Source: Acidocella sp. (lineage in GTDB: Bacteria; Pseudomonadota; Alphaproteobacteria; Acetobacterales; Acetobacteraceae). Taken from it: DNA of 64,000 nucleotides. Location: positions 62,001 through 126,000 of the forward strand of contig DAIDEE010000042.1 of NCBI GenBank assembly GCA_027308685.1. The letters are read 5' to 3'. Made by a program: the position numbers and the translations under genes. This document shows positions 8,722 to 17,190 of the stretch, in pieces; position 1 is the first letter of the stretch, and every line of letters starts with the position of its first letter. The notes beneath the pieces are model-generated. The model was given only the letters and a program-made list of their open reading frames with translations, was not told the origin of the DNA and searched no databases.

Positions 8722-10236
8722 TTAAACGGTGCCAGGTAGTTGTTTCGTGCGCCCCAATAGTCGCTTGACGATGAAGGCGACTGGTAAATAGAGGACCGCA
8801 ATAACGATCATGGCCAGCAGAAACATCGATACTGGATCTTCGATAAAAATTCTTGGGGTTCCACCTGAGATCATGATACTCTGGTCGTAATAACGCTCAA
8901 TCTCCCCACCAAGAATAAGCGAGATCACTAAAGGCAGACGCGGGTAATCGATGACGGTAATGATAAAGCCAATGGCCGCAAACGCCAGTGACACGACAAT
9001 ATTACCAATGTTTTGATTAACCGCCCAACTGCCGAGTACAGATATACTTATTACTAAGGGTACCAATACATTGGCGCGAATAACAGTAACTTTCGCCAGA
9101 TACTTGGCCAGCAAAATGCCCGCAATGGAGGCGAATACGCAAGCCGCAACCAGTGCCCAGATCAACTCATAAATTAAATCCTGGTGTTCAATCATCAAGA
9201 GTGGGCCGGGATCGACGCCATGCAAAATCAAAATTGCGAGAAACACAGCCATCTCGGCACTGCCAGGTATTCCAAAGGCCAGTGTCGGTATCAGCGTACT
9301 GCAATCCTTGGCGTTGATAGCAGCCTCAGGAGCAATCACGCCTTTTATGTTGCCATGACCGTAAGTTTCCCGATCATTACCTGTTTGCGAGATAATCGAG
9401 TACGAAGCAAAAGCAGCAACCACGCCGCCAACACCGGGAATGGCACCGATCAATGTACCCACGAGAGATCCGCTCAGAACAACTTTCCAATTCCTGATAG
9501 TAGATTTAACTCCCTCAAAGGTCTCGGAAAATTTAAAGGCATTCGCGGTCTTGGCAATGGTGCCTCCTGAGACGAACAAGCGGATCATCTGGGTCAAAGG
9601 AAATAGACCAATGAGCGCGGGAATCAGCGGAATACCATTCCATAAGTATGGTACGTTAAATGCGTATCGAATATCGCCGGTCACAGCGTCGTAGCCGATC
9701 GTCGAAATCATCAAGCCGAACATGCCCACCAGCAAACCCTCCAGTAGTTTGCCGCTAGAGGTGAGAGAGACAATAACCAAACCAAATACGCACATGAGGA
9801 AAAATTGTGGAGGACCAAATGACAGGACAATGTTGCGTGCAATCGGAATAATCAGCAACAACGCAAATGTACCGATGATACCGCCCATGGCATTGGCACT
9901 GGCCGCGGCACCAATGGCTAGTCCGCCTTTGCCCTTTTGTGCCAGGGGGAACCCGTCGAGACAGGTTGCGGCGTTGGGGGCTGACCCTGGCGAATTGATT
10001 AAAATAGCTGAAATTGAACCTCCCATCGGTACGCCGCCCATCACACCGGCCGACAGCGCGATCGACGTCGCGGTATCGAGGCCAAAGGTCAACGGTATCA
10101 GCAAGGTTAGGCCAGTTGTTCCACCAAGGCCTGGCACCAGACCAAAAAACATTCCAAAACCAACGCCAGCAATCAAGTATAAAATATCTTTTAAAACAAA
10201 CAGACTCTCGAAACCGCTCATCCAAACACTGAACAT
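8722..10236 (-). CDS. tctA: tripartite tricarboxylate transporter large permease TctA
   Basis: 504 residues from the ATG at 10236, preceded by GGGAAGAG. The 82 residues upstream in the longest frame are basic, low-complexity and outside the family. The N-terminus has the TctA hallmark VGFGMFFGLVPGLGGTTGLTLLIPLTF (about 25-50, split by helices), and the middle has GAIPGVGGVVAAFASY and FGIPGSAEMAVFLAIL. About 12 membrane helices. It moves a carboxylated substrate with cation coupling, together with TctB (27044) and periplasmic TctC. It is first in the minus-strand operon; its partners are in another operon 13-20 kb away. Confidence 0.9.
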   Translation of the reverse strand: MFSVWMSGFESLFVLKDILYLIAGVGFGMFFGLVPGLGGTTGLTLLIPLTFGLDTATSIALSAGVMGGVPMGGSISAILINSPGSAPNAATCLDGFPLAQKGKGGLAIGAAASANAMGGIIGTFALLLIIPIARNIVLSFGPPQFFLMCVFGLVIVSLTSSGKLLEGLLVGMFGLMISTIGYDAVTGDIRYAFNVPYLWNGIPLIPALIGLFPLTQMIRLFVSGGTIAKTANAFKFSETFEGVKSTIRNWKVVLSGSLVGTLIGAIPGVGGVVAAFASYSIISQTGNDRETYGHGNIKGVIAPEAAINAKDCSTLIPTLAFGIPGSAEMAVFLAILILHGVDPGPLLMIEHQDLIYELIWALVAACVFASIAGILLAKYLAKVTVIRANVLVPLVISISVLGSWAVNQNIGNIVVSLAFAAIGFIITVIDYPRLPLVISLILGGEIERYYDQSIMISGGTPRIFIEDPVSMFLLAMIVIAVLYLPVAFIVKRLLGRTKQLPGTV

Positions 10237-10695
10237 TTTTTCTCTTCCCGCTTCAGGCTGGCCTAACGCCATTTTGGTACACTTTAACGCCCTCTCTCTG
10301 GAAAACATACTACACAATGTAGCCCGGGACGGCAGGACGCCTAGACCTCTTGTGCGATAATACGAATTTCTCCCTAACTTCCCCCGACGACGACATATAA
10401 AGCGTATTGTGCGTATTGCGAACCTTTGTCGCATAATACGGCTGTACAATAATTCGTCAAGACGTGAAAGATGGTACAACTTCGCCTTGAGTCGCCAGTC
10501 GTGTTAAAAATCTCGATCTTTAGAACTTTGCGGCTACAGCAGCAAACTTTAATCTGTTGGCCGTTTGAGCGCCTGAGGCATTTAAAGCTAACTCAACGGT
10601 TCAACGTATCCCTTCATGATCGAGGCGTGTCGAAAATTGTCTTGACGGCAGCGATGCAGCATCATATGTTCCGCATAAAGGAGTTATATTCCTCT
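10237..10695. promoter_or_regulatory. divergent control region between tctA and the IclR gene
   Basis: 459 bp without a convincing gene; open frames through it have no ribosome-binding site. It holds repeated short elements of the type CGCA(T)AATACG: 10352-10365 and 10429-10441 on the plus strand, with inverted copies at 10403-10413 and 10412-10423. A TACAAT at 10445-10450 could be the -10 box of the plus-strand promoter. AAGGAG at 10678-10683 is the ribosome-binding site of the IclR gene, 12 bp from its ATG. Confidence 0.5.
10409..10423. promoter_or_regulatory. IclR-type operator, site 2
   Basis: GTGCGTATTGCGAAC: arms GTGCG and CGAAC around a 5-bp centre, matching the other cluster sites at 9 of 10 arm positions. 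It lies between the divergent tctA and IclR genes and could control both. It is embedded in the repeated CGCA-ATACG elements. Confidence 0.5.
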
Positions 10696-11502
10696 ATGCA
10701 GAACAACAAAAAAGATGGAAGGTTGTCTTCAGTAGCCACAGCCATGCTGTTGTTGAAGAGTTTTTCTGATGAACAAAGTGAATTGGGTATTGGTGCCTTA
10801 TCGCGGCAACTTGGCCTTGCTAAAAGCACAGTGCATCGCCTTGCTTCGACTCTTCTTGACGCCGGTATGCTCGACCAGAACAAAGAAACTGGGAAATATC
10901 GGCTTGGATTAACGGTTTTTGAGTTGGGTATGTTGGCTCGCCGGAAAATGGATATTTATAACGAAGCTAAAATTTTTCTCAGGGAGTTGCGCGAAAAAAC
11001 ACAAGAGACGGTCAATCTTGCGATTATGCGCGATGATAGTTTGATATATTTAAATAGTCTCGAAGGTCCAAGCGCCATAAAAGTTCGGTCTCATATGGGT
11101 CTGCGTTTATCGGCGCATTGCTCTGCTGAGGGCAAGGTTTTGTTGGCCTTTGGCGCACCGAATGATCGAGCAAAAATCATAGCTCAAGGGTTGGTCGCCC
11201 AAACGCTCAATACCATTACCGACCCTACTGCGTTTTCCGAAGAGATGAAATTAGTTGAAAGTCGCGGTTACGCTACCGACTATGAAGAAAGTGAAATCGG
11301 CGTACGGTCAATTGCTGTCCCAGTTTTTTCAGGAGAAAATGATATTGCCGCGGCGGTCGGAATTTCTGGCCCAGTGCAACGCCTTACGAAACGCACACTA
11401 GCTTTATATTTGCCGACACTAACCAAAGCAGCCGATGCAATATCAGTCAAACTAGGTGCTGGCACGCGATATTCATCGCAGGCCCTGCGGATAGTAAAAT
11501 AA
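10696..11502 (+). CDS. IclR-family transcriptional regulator 1
   Basis: 268 residues from ATG 10696 (MQNNKKDGRL). The longest frame adds 75 residues outside the family, so the shorter start is used. It has an N-terminal winged helix-turn-helix (about 15-75; LGIGALSRQLGLAKSTVHRL) and a C-terminal effector domain (about 90-260) with HCSAEGKVLLAF and GVRSIAVPVF signatures. It is likely the local sensor of the cluster substrate. It is transcribed away from tctA and its stop overlaps the start of the first EutA-like gene (TAATG), so it is co-transcribed with the reactivase/bicupin array. Whether it represses or activates is not visible. Confidence 0.85.
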   Translation: MQNNKKDGRLSSVATAMLLLKSFSDEQSELGIGALSRQLGLAKSTVHRLASTLLDAGMLDQNKETGKYRLGLTVFELGMLARRKMDIYNEAKIFLRELREKTQETVNLAIMRDDSLIYLNSLEGPSAIKVRSHMGLRLSAHCSAEGKVLLAFGAPNDRAKIIAQGLVAQTLNTITDPTAFSEEMKLVESRGYATDYEESEIGVRSIAVPVFSGENDIAAAVGISGPVQRLTKRTLALYLPTLTKAADAISVKLGAGTRYSSQALRIVK

Positions 11503-13154
11503 TGAGCTTATGTTCAGATCGACGGTTAGTACCCAGTGTAACTATAATGCACGAACGGGACCAGGATCATTATCATGACGATGATGATTTTTCGCTTGAT
11601 CATAACCTGCAAGAAGATGGTCTTTGGCAATCTGACCATGTAGAACTAACTAGTGTAGGCATTGATATTGGATCATCCGGTACCCAAGTCGTGTTTTCGC
11701 GTATCATGTTACAGCGCGGTGGCGACCAGTTATCAAGCCGCTACTTTGTTGTTTCGCGCCAACAGCTTTACCAATCGCCTGTATCCCTCACTCCCTATAC
11801 GGCTAACTTATTGATCGATAAATCTGCTTTAGGCGCCATAATTGATGATGCGTATAACGCGGCAACTCTTGCTCCATCGCAGGTCGACACAGGGGCAGTT
11901 ATCCTTACGGGTGAAGCGTTAAGGCGTGAAAATGCACATAATATTGCTGATATTTTAGCGGCTCACGGCGGTGACTTTGTTTGCACAATGGCCGGGCATC
12001 ATATCGAAGCTATGCTTGCCGCCTATGGATCGGGCGCAGCATGGGTATCGAATGAGCAGCGTAAGCGCGTCCTCAATATTGATATCGGCGGCGGCACCAC
12101 AAAATTCGCGGTCCTCGATGCTGGTCGTGTTGTGGCAACCGCTGCGATTCATATTGGCGGGCGCTTGCATGTTTATGATTCTACTCAAAGCCTAACGCGC
12201 CTTGAACCTGCCGGCCGGGCGCTTGCAGCATCTGCCGGATGTAACTGGCAGCTTAATGGTCAAGTACCTCTCAATGAGAAAGTTGCCGTTGCAGCATGGA
12301 TGGCCCGCGCCATCATCGCAGCCGTGACTGAAGGAGAGAATGCGTCTCATTTAGAGGCATTTTGGCTTACTGAAAAATTACCTAGTCTTGTCGGTATTGA
12401 AGCTGTGATGTTTTCCGGTGGCGTCTCCGAGTTTGTGTATGGCCATGAGGACCGTGACTTTGATGATATGGGTAAATTGATCGGCACAAAACTAAGTCAG
12501 ATGCTTGCGAATAATGAGTTGCCATGGGCCGCACTGCCTGCTGGCGCGGGAATTCGGGCTACCGCTCTGGGACTATCTGAATATTCAGTACAGTTAAGCG
12601 GTAATACAATTTATGTTCCATACCCAGAAGCCGTTCTGCCGCGTCGTAATTTGAGGGTGATGCAACCGGCATACGAGTTTTATGAAATTGTTGATTCCGA
12701 TGCTATAGCGCTAGCAATTATCGATTGTTTGAATAAATATGATGTCCGTCACGGTGAAGACGATTTTGTTCTGGCCTTTCATTGGTCAGGCACACCGCGC
12801 TACGAACGGATTGCTGCCTTTGCAAAAGGTTTAGCTATGGGAATGCCATACGCGATGCAATCCAGCCAACCGGTTTATGTGGTGATAGATGGCGATATTG
12901 CGCGAACCCTAGGACGGATTTTGCAGCACGAACTGCACGTCCGCGCGCCATTGTTGATTGTGGATGGCGTTAACCTGGCAGATTTTGATTACATTGATTT
13001 CGGTACAGTGCGAATTCCGTCCAACACAGTTCCAGTCACCATTAAATCCCTGTTATTCGTGAAGGATCCAAGAATAACGCACGAGCATAATCATATTCTT
13101 CCACATGAACATGAACATGAACATGAACATGAACACGACCATCGTTGCACGTAA
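11502..13154 (+). CDS. EutA-like reactivase, copy 1, with His-rich ends
   Basis: 550 residues. Clear EutA-family ASKHA ATPase: LTSVGIDIGSSGTQVVFSR at about 49-67 (phosphate 1), DTGAVILTGEALRRENA near 129-145, NIDIGGGTTKFAV near 192-204 (phosphate 2), FSGGVSEFVYGH and PVTIKSLLF near the end. EutA normally uses ATP to swap damaged cobalamin out of ethanolamine ammonia-lyase. Unusual here: a His/Asp-rich N-terminal tail and a C-terminal (HE)n tail encoded by a hexamer repeat, suggesting metal binding. The start overlaps the IclR stop; an internal ATG at 11547 gives an N-terminus more like copy 2 and may be the true one. No B12 enzyme is adjacent; a bicupin gene follows. Confidence 0.85.
   Translation: MSLCSDRRLVPSVTIMHERDQDHYHDDDDFSLDHNLQEDGLWQSDHVELTSVGIDIGSSGTQVVFSRIMLQRGGDQLSSRYFVVSRQQLYQSPVSLTPYTANLLIDKSALGAIIDDAYNAATLAPSQVDTGAVILTGEALRRENAHNIADILAAHGGDFVCTMAGHHIEAMLAAYGSGAAWVSNEQRKRVLNIDIGGGTTKFAVLDAGRVVATAAIHIGGRLHVYDSTQSLTRLEPAGRALAASAGCNWQLNGQVPLNEKVAVAAWMARAIIAAVTEGENASHLEAFWLTEKLPSLVGIEAVMFSGGVSEFVYGHEDRDFDDMGKLIGTKLSQMLANNELPWAALPAGAGIRATALGLSEYSVQLSGNTIYVPYPEAVLPRRNLRVMQPAYEFYEIVDSDAIALAIIDCLNKYDVRHGEDDFVLAFHWSGTPRYERIAAFAKGLAMGMPYAMQSSQPVYVVIDGDIARTLGRILQHELHVRAPLLIVDGVNLADFDYIDFGTVRIPSNTVPVTIKSLLFVKDPRITHEHNHILPHEHEHEHEHEHDHRCT
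13104..13133 (+). repeat. CATGAA hexamer tandem repeat (x5)
   Basis: Five perfect copies of CATGAA, followed by a degenerate copy, inside the 3' end of the first EutA-like gene. They encode alternating His-Glu residues. Copy number could vary by slippage without shifting the frame. Confidence 0.9.
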
Positions 13155-13213
13155 GATCACACAGATTCATACTAAAACTCTAACGTTCACGATCCTTATG
13201 GAGGACAGCAGAC

Positions 13214-14347
13214 ATGGCTAAAGACGCTATGGTTTCCGAAGACCTGGCCAAGAAATTCGCCACGGAAAAAGATACGCCATATAACCGTTGGGTTGCAGCT
13301 GAAGGTCTTGACATCATCAGCGCTCACTACATCCCTGATCTCAATGACGTTGAGTTGAAGCCATGGGCTCGCCGCGGCGGCCGTGGCGTGTATATTAACC
13401 ATGAAGCGTCGCGCACTTCAAATGATTGCTACGTGCTGGAAATCCCGCCCGGTGGTGAAATAGCGCCGCAACGCCAATTATTTGAAGAAATGGTATATGT
13501 CCTGAGCGGCACTGGATCGACCAGCGTATGGAATGATGCCGGCAATAAAATGACATTCGAATGGGGCAAGGGTTCACTATTTGCGATTCCACTGAATTGC
13601 TGGCATCAGCATTTCAACGGTAGTGGTCAAACGCCGGCCCGTTTTGTGTCAGTCACTAACAGCCCGGGTATTATCAATCTTTACGAAGATGTTAGTTTTA
13701 TATTTAATACCGAACATGATTTTAAAAATCGCTTCAATGGCGAGCCTGACTACTTTGCCAACCGCGGCACGCAAAAAGGCCTGCTGCTGGAGACAAATTT
13801 TGTGGCGGATGCGGATAACCTTCCCCTAATCAGCGCTAAAGAACGCGGTGCTGGTGGCGGTCATATCCGTTTTAATCTTGCCAAGGGGTCTATGAATTGT
13901 CATATCTCGCAGTTTCCCGTTGCCACGTATAAAAAAGCCCATTGCCATGGTCCCGGAGCACACGTGATTATTATGAGCGGTGAAGGCTATTCAATGATGT
14001 GGCCGGAAGGTGCTGAACCGAAGCGTTATGATTGGAAAGTTGGTTCAATGATTGTGCCACCAAATTTGTGGTTCCATCAGCATTTTAATACTGGCACCAC
14101 ACCTGGCCGCTATCTTGCTTTCAAACATGAAGTTGTCTCCATTCGCAACACGCAGGGCGTGCCCAAAGCTTGGATCAGCCGCCGCGTTGGTGGTGACCAA
14201 ATCGATTATGCTGATGAGCCGGCAATTGTACGCACCACGTTCGCTCAGGCGCTCAAGGCAAAAGGTTTAGAACCGAAGATGACAGAGGCTTACGAATTTG
14301 AGTTGGCCGAATTCGCCAAGCAGGCGGAAATGGCATTAGCCAAGTAA
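13214..14347 (+). CDS. bicupin protein 1
   Basis: 377 residues with two cupin domains. In the C-terminal domain H243-C-H245, with PGAH following, and W-F-H288-Q-H290 form a plausible Fe/Mn site. In the N-terminal domain (about 73-145) the HxH pair is replaced by APQRQ with E91/E92, and only WHQHF (130-134) remains, so this half is probably structural. The layout recalls gentisate-type ring-cleavage dioxygenases, but the sequence is distant. It has a strong ribosome-binding site GGAGG. It lies between the two EutA-like genes. It may be the dioxygenase or an isomerase of the pathway, or the client of the neighbouring reactivases; function unproven. Confidence 0.75.
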   Translation: MAKDAMVSEDLAKKFATEKDTPYNRWVAAEGLDIISAHYIPDLNDVELKPWARRGGRGVYINHEASRTSNDCYVLEIPPGGEIAPQRQLFEEMVYVLSGTGSTSVWNDAGNKMTFEWGKGSLFAIPLNCWHQHFNGSGQTPARFVSVTNSPGIINLYEDVSFIFNTEHDFKNRFNGEPDYFANRGTQKGLLLETNFVADADNLPLISAKERGAGGGHIRFNLAKGSMNCHISQFPVATYKKAHCHGPGAHVIIMSGEGYSMMWPEGAEPKRYDWKVGSMIVPPNLWFHQHFNTGTTPGRYLAFKHEVVSIRNTQGVPKAWISRRVGGDQIDYADEPAIVRTTFAQALKAKGLEPKMTEAYEFELAEFAKQAEMALAK

Positions 14348-14420
14348 AATCGGCCGGGAATGGTATCGGGGACTATGCTCACATGGCCCCTGTTGCCGTT
14401 TATTATGAGGAGTTTGCAGA

Positions 14421-15920
14421 ATGCATGACGCGGCATTTGGGCATGAGCATCGAGATCTTTATGAAAAGGCAACCGATATTGAAGGGATCGAGCAGCTGAC
14501 GTTAACGAGCGTTGGTATCGATATTGGTTCCTCTACGTCACATCTGCTGTTTTCTCGCCTCACGCTACGCCGCGAGGGGGCAGGGCACTCTGCGCAGTAT
14601 AAAGTCACTGACCGTGAAGTGCTCTGGTCATCACCAATTTTGCTGACCCCCTATCTCTCAAAAACATTGATGAATTTTGACAAGATCAAGGGTTTTATTC
14701 ATGATTGTTATCACAGCGCAGATTTGCAGCCACATGATATCGACACTGGTGCGGTAGTCATCACGGGTGAGGCTTTGAAGAAGGAAAATGCCCAGCCGAT
14801 TAGCGAGCATTTTATGCACTCATCGGGTAAATTTATTTGCGCTTCAGCTGGTCCGCATCACGAAGCGTTGTTGGCAGCTTTCGGTAGCGGCTCGGTTCAG
14901 ATGTCCAAGGCCAGCCAAAGCCGGATCCTTAATGTTGACATGGGCGGCGGGACAACTAAATTTTCACTCATTGCAAACGGTAAAATCATTAGCACAGCAG
15001 CAATCAATATTGGTGCCCGGCTCATTGCGTTTGACAAAGACAACCGCATCACCCGCATGGAAGATGCTGGCAGCATCTTCTCGCTTGAGGCTGGTCAAAA
15101 GCGAGCGGTTGACGATATCATCCGAGACGACGAAAAGCAAAAAATTGGTTCTCTGATGGGACAGGTGCTGATTGATGTTTTGAAACACGGCGACGCGATG
15201 AGCCTGTTTGCCCGTCGTTTGATGATCACTCCGGCCTTAGAAAATTTTAGCGGGTTGGACAACGTTGACTATATTATCTTTTCTGGCGGTGTTGCTGAAT
15301 ATATATATCACCACACCGAAAATACATACGGCGACCTCGGCCCATTCTTGGGTGGTACATTGTGCGATTATCTTGATACGTTACCACGCGGCACATTGAT
15401 GAAACCAACCCAGGGGATTCGTGCCACCGTGATTGGTGCTAGCGAGTACACTGTGCAGGTCAGCGGAGCGACCAGCTTTTTTACTTCGACATCCAATTTA
15501 CCTGCCTATGGTTTGAAGGCGGTGTATGTCAGCCATATCGTTGGTACTTCATTTTCAGAATCGCTCCAAAGGGCTTTTATTAAATATGATATTTATGAAT
15601 TTAGGGCGGGCCTAGCAATATCAGTTTCAATTGATGGCAATCTAAACTATGCGTCTCTTAAAGAGATCGCTGCTGGTCTTGTTGAAGCGGTTAAAAAATC
15701 ACCAGAAATTCCAGTGATTCTGACTATAGAACAGGATGTTGCTTGCTCACTAGGATCAATTTTGAAAAATGAACTAAAATTAGCTAACGAGTTGATTTCG
15801 ATAGATGGTATTTCCGTTGGTATGCTTGATTATATTGATATCGGTAAACCAGTAAGCATGCTGGAGTTGTTTCCGGTGACCGTTAAGTCATTACTTTTTT
15901 CATCCGAACCGCTACTCTGA
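14421..15920 (+). CDS. EutA-like reactivase, copy 2
   Basis: 499 residues, a paralogue of copy 1: LTSVGIDIGSSTSHLLFSR at about 29-45, DTGAVVITGEALKKENA near 108-124, NVDMGGGTTKFSL near 171-183, FSGGVAEYIYHH and PVTVKSLLF at the end. The nucleotide-binding loops look intact. The N-terminus has only a weak His/Glu stretch (GHEHRD) and there is no His-rich C-terminus. The ribosome-binding site is GAGGAG. It is placed between bicupin 1 and bicupin 2, so the array reads reactivase-bicupin twice. The duplication of the pair suggests a functional EutA:bicupin partnership, for example two different client enzymes. The role is inference; the family call is firm. Confidence 0.85.
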   Translation: MHDAAFGHEHRDLYEKATDIEGIEQLTLTSVGIDIGSSTSHLLFSRLTLRREGAGHSAQYKVTDREVLWSSPILLTPYLSKTLMNFDKIKGFIHDCYHSADLQPHDIDTGAVVITGEALKKENAQPISEHFMHSSGKFICASAGPHHEALLAAFGSGSVQMSKASQSRILNVDMGGGTTKFSLIANGKIISTAAINIGARLIAFDKDNRITRMEDAGSIFSLEAGQKRAVDDIIRDDEKQKIGSLMGQVLIDVLKHGDAMSLFARRLMITPALENFSGLDNVDYIIFSGGVAEYIYHHTENTYGDLGPFLGGTLCDYLDTLPRGTLMKPTQGIRATVIGASEYTVQVSGATSFFTSTSNLPAYGLKAVYVSHIVGTSFSESLQRAFIKYDIYEFRAGLAISVSIDGNLNYASLKEIAAGLVEAVKKSPEIPVILTIEQDVACSLGSILKNELKLANELISIDGISVGMLDYIDIGKPVSMLELFPVTVKSLLFSSEPLL

Positions 15921-15966
15921 GAAAAGTGGCATATAATATTTTATCACTTTTAGCGAGGAGTAGTCT

Positions 15967-17127
15967 ATGTCGAAGGAAGCCAGTAAAGCGACGCAACGTC
16001 TATGGACAAAAAAATTTAGTTACGATTACTGGATGGAAGATCAGAATATTCCCATTCACAAAGGTTATTACATCGCTGACCTTCGCACGGTCGAATTGGA
16101 ATATTGGGAATTCGCCAAATGTCGTGCTGCCTTCGTGCAGTTGGTCGGTCAGGAGGGTGTAACTTCCACCCGTATTCTCGAAATCCCGCCCGGCGAAACT
16201 TTGAAGATGCCAAAAGCGGCGTTCGATGAAATCGTCTATGCCTTGAATGGTAACGGCCTCACCACGCATATATTGCCAGGTGGCGGTAAGCGTACCTTTG
16301 AATGGCAGCCTCACAGCATGTTCACCATGCCGCGTCATGGTGCCTACGAACTTTCAAACACTGATGGTAATAGGCCGGTACGCTTGCTGTTCTTCAACTA
16401 TCTACCAATGGCGATGTCCACTGTGCCGGATCCTGAATTTTATTTCAACAACTCCGGTACACCGCCCCATGCGACAGAATCAGATTTCTACTCTGAGGCC
16501 AAGATGGTCAAGCCGAGCGACGCCGGTGACGCCTATTTGGGCAAGCGCATTTATTGGTATGGTAATTTTTTCCCAAACATGCAAGCCTGGGACAAAATGA
16601 ACGATAACACCCATCGTGGTGCGGGCAGCACCAGTGTTTATTGCCAGTTTCCAGACACCGAGCTCTCCGCCCATATGTCTGAGTTTGGCGCCCGCACCTA
16701 TAAGAAGGCTCATCGTCACGGACCAGGTCGTGCGATTATTATCCCGGTCGGCGAGGGCTATTCGATCATGTGGGAAGAGGGCAAGGAGAAGGTCTTCATC
16801 CCTTGGCAGGAATGCAGCCTGTTCGTGCCGCCAAATCGTTGGTTTCACCAGCATTTTAACGTTGGCACCGTACCGGCACGCTATCTGGCGATGCACCCGC
16901 CCATGCAGTTCCATGGCCATGCAGAAAAAGTCACTGATCGTGCGAAGGATCAAATTGAATATGTTGACGAAGACCCGTTGGTTCGGGAACGCTTTGAGGC
17001 TGAACTTGCCAAGAGGGGAACAACATCGCTGATGGACCCAAAGGCTTATACGACCCGCGACTTTGACTGGACGAAATTTGCCGCCAATGTTCATGGCAGC
17101 GAGGGTATTCCAAGCATTATTGGCTAA
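15967..17127 (+). CDS. bicupin protein 2
   Basis: 386 residues, same architecture as bicupin 1. The C-terminal cupin has KKAH249-R-H251-GPG, a GEGYSIMWEEG strand pair and WFH294-Q-H296-FN. The N-terminal cupin lacks HxH (EIPPGETLKMPKAAFDE) and keeps only acidic residues near 87-88. It shares the KAHxHGPG and VPPNxWFHQHFN signatures with bicupin 1, but the N-terminal halves differ considerably. ATG follows GAGGAG. It is the last member of the reactivase/bicupin array, 63 bp upstream of the decarboxylase-like C gene. Candidate metal-dependent oxygenase or isomerase acting on the pathway substrate. Confidence 0.75.
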   Translation: MSKEASKATQRLWTKKFSYDYWMEDQNIPIHKGYYIADLRTVELEYWEFAKCRAAFVQLVGQEGVTSTRILEIPPGETLKMPKAAFDEIVYALNGNGLTTHILPGGGKRTFEWQPHSMFTMPRHGAYELSNTDGNRPVRLLFFNYLPMAMSTVPDPEFYFNNSGTPPHATESDFYSEAKMVKPSDAGDAYLGKRIYWYGNFFPNMQAWDKMNDNTHRGAGSTSVYCQFPDTELSAHMSEFGARTYKKAHRHGPGRAIIIPVGEGYSIMWEEGKEKVFIPWQECSLFVPPNRWFHQHFNVGTVPARYLAMHPPMQFHGHAEKVTDRAKDQIEYVDEDPLVRERFEAELAKRGTTSLMDPKAYTTRDFDWTKFAANVHGSEGIPSIIG

Positions 17128-17190
17128 GTGGATCGGGCTTTCTCGAAAAAAACGGATTGTTCGGTCCAACCTCCTAGAATAGGGAATCCG

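Noticed and set aside
9722-10360. 212-residue plus-strand open frame opposite tctA
   Set aside because: It lies antisense to the well-supported TctA gene, is rich in Pro/Arg as expected from a shadow frame, and has no ribosome-binding site or family.
11502-15920. Reading the EutA-like genes as part of an ethanolamine-utilisation operon
   Set aside because: No eutBC, eutJ, shell or aldehyde dehydrogenase gene is in that operon; all neighbours belong to aromatic-acid metabolism.
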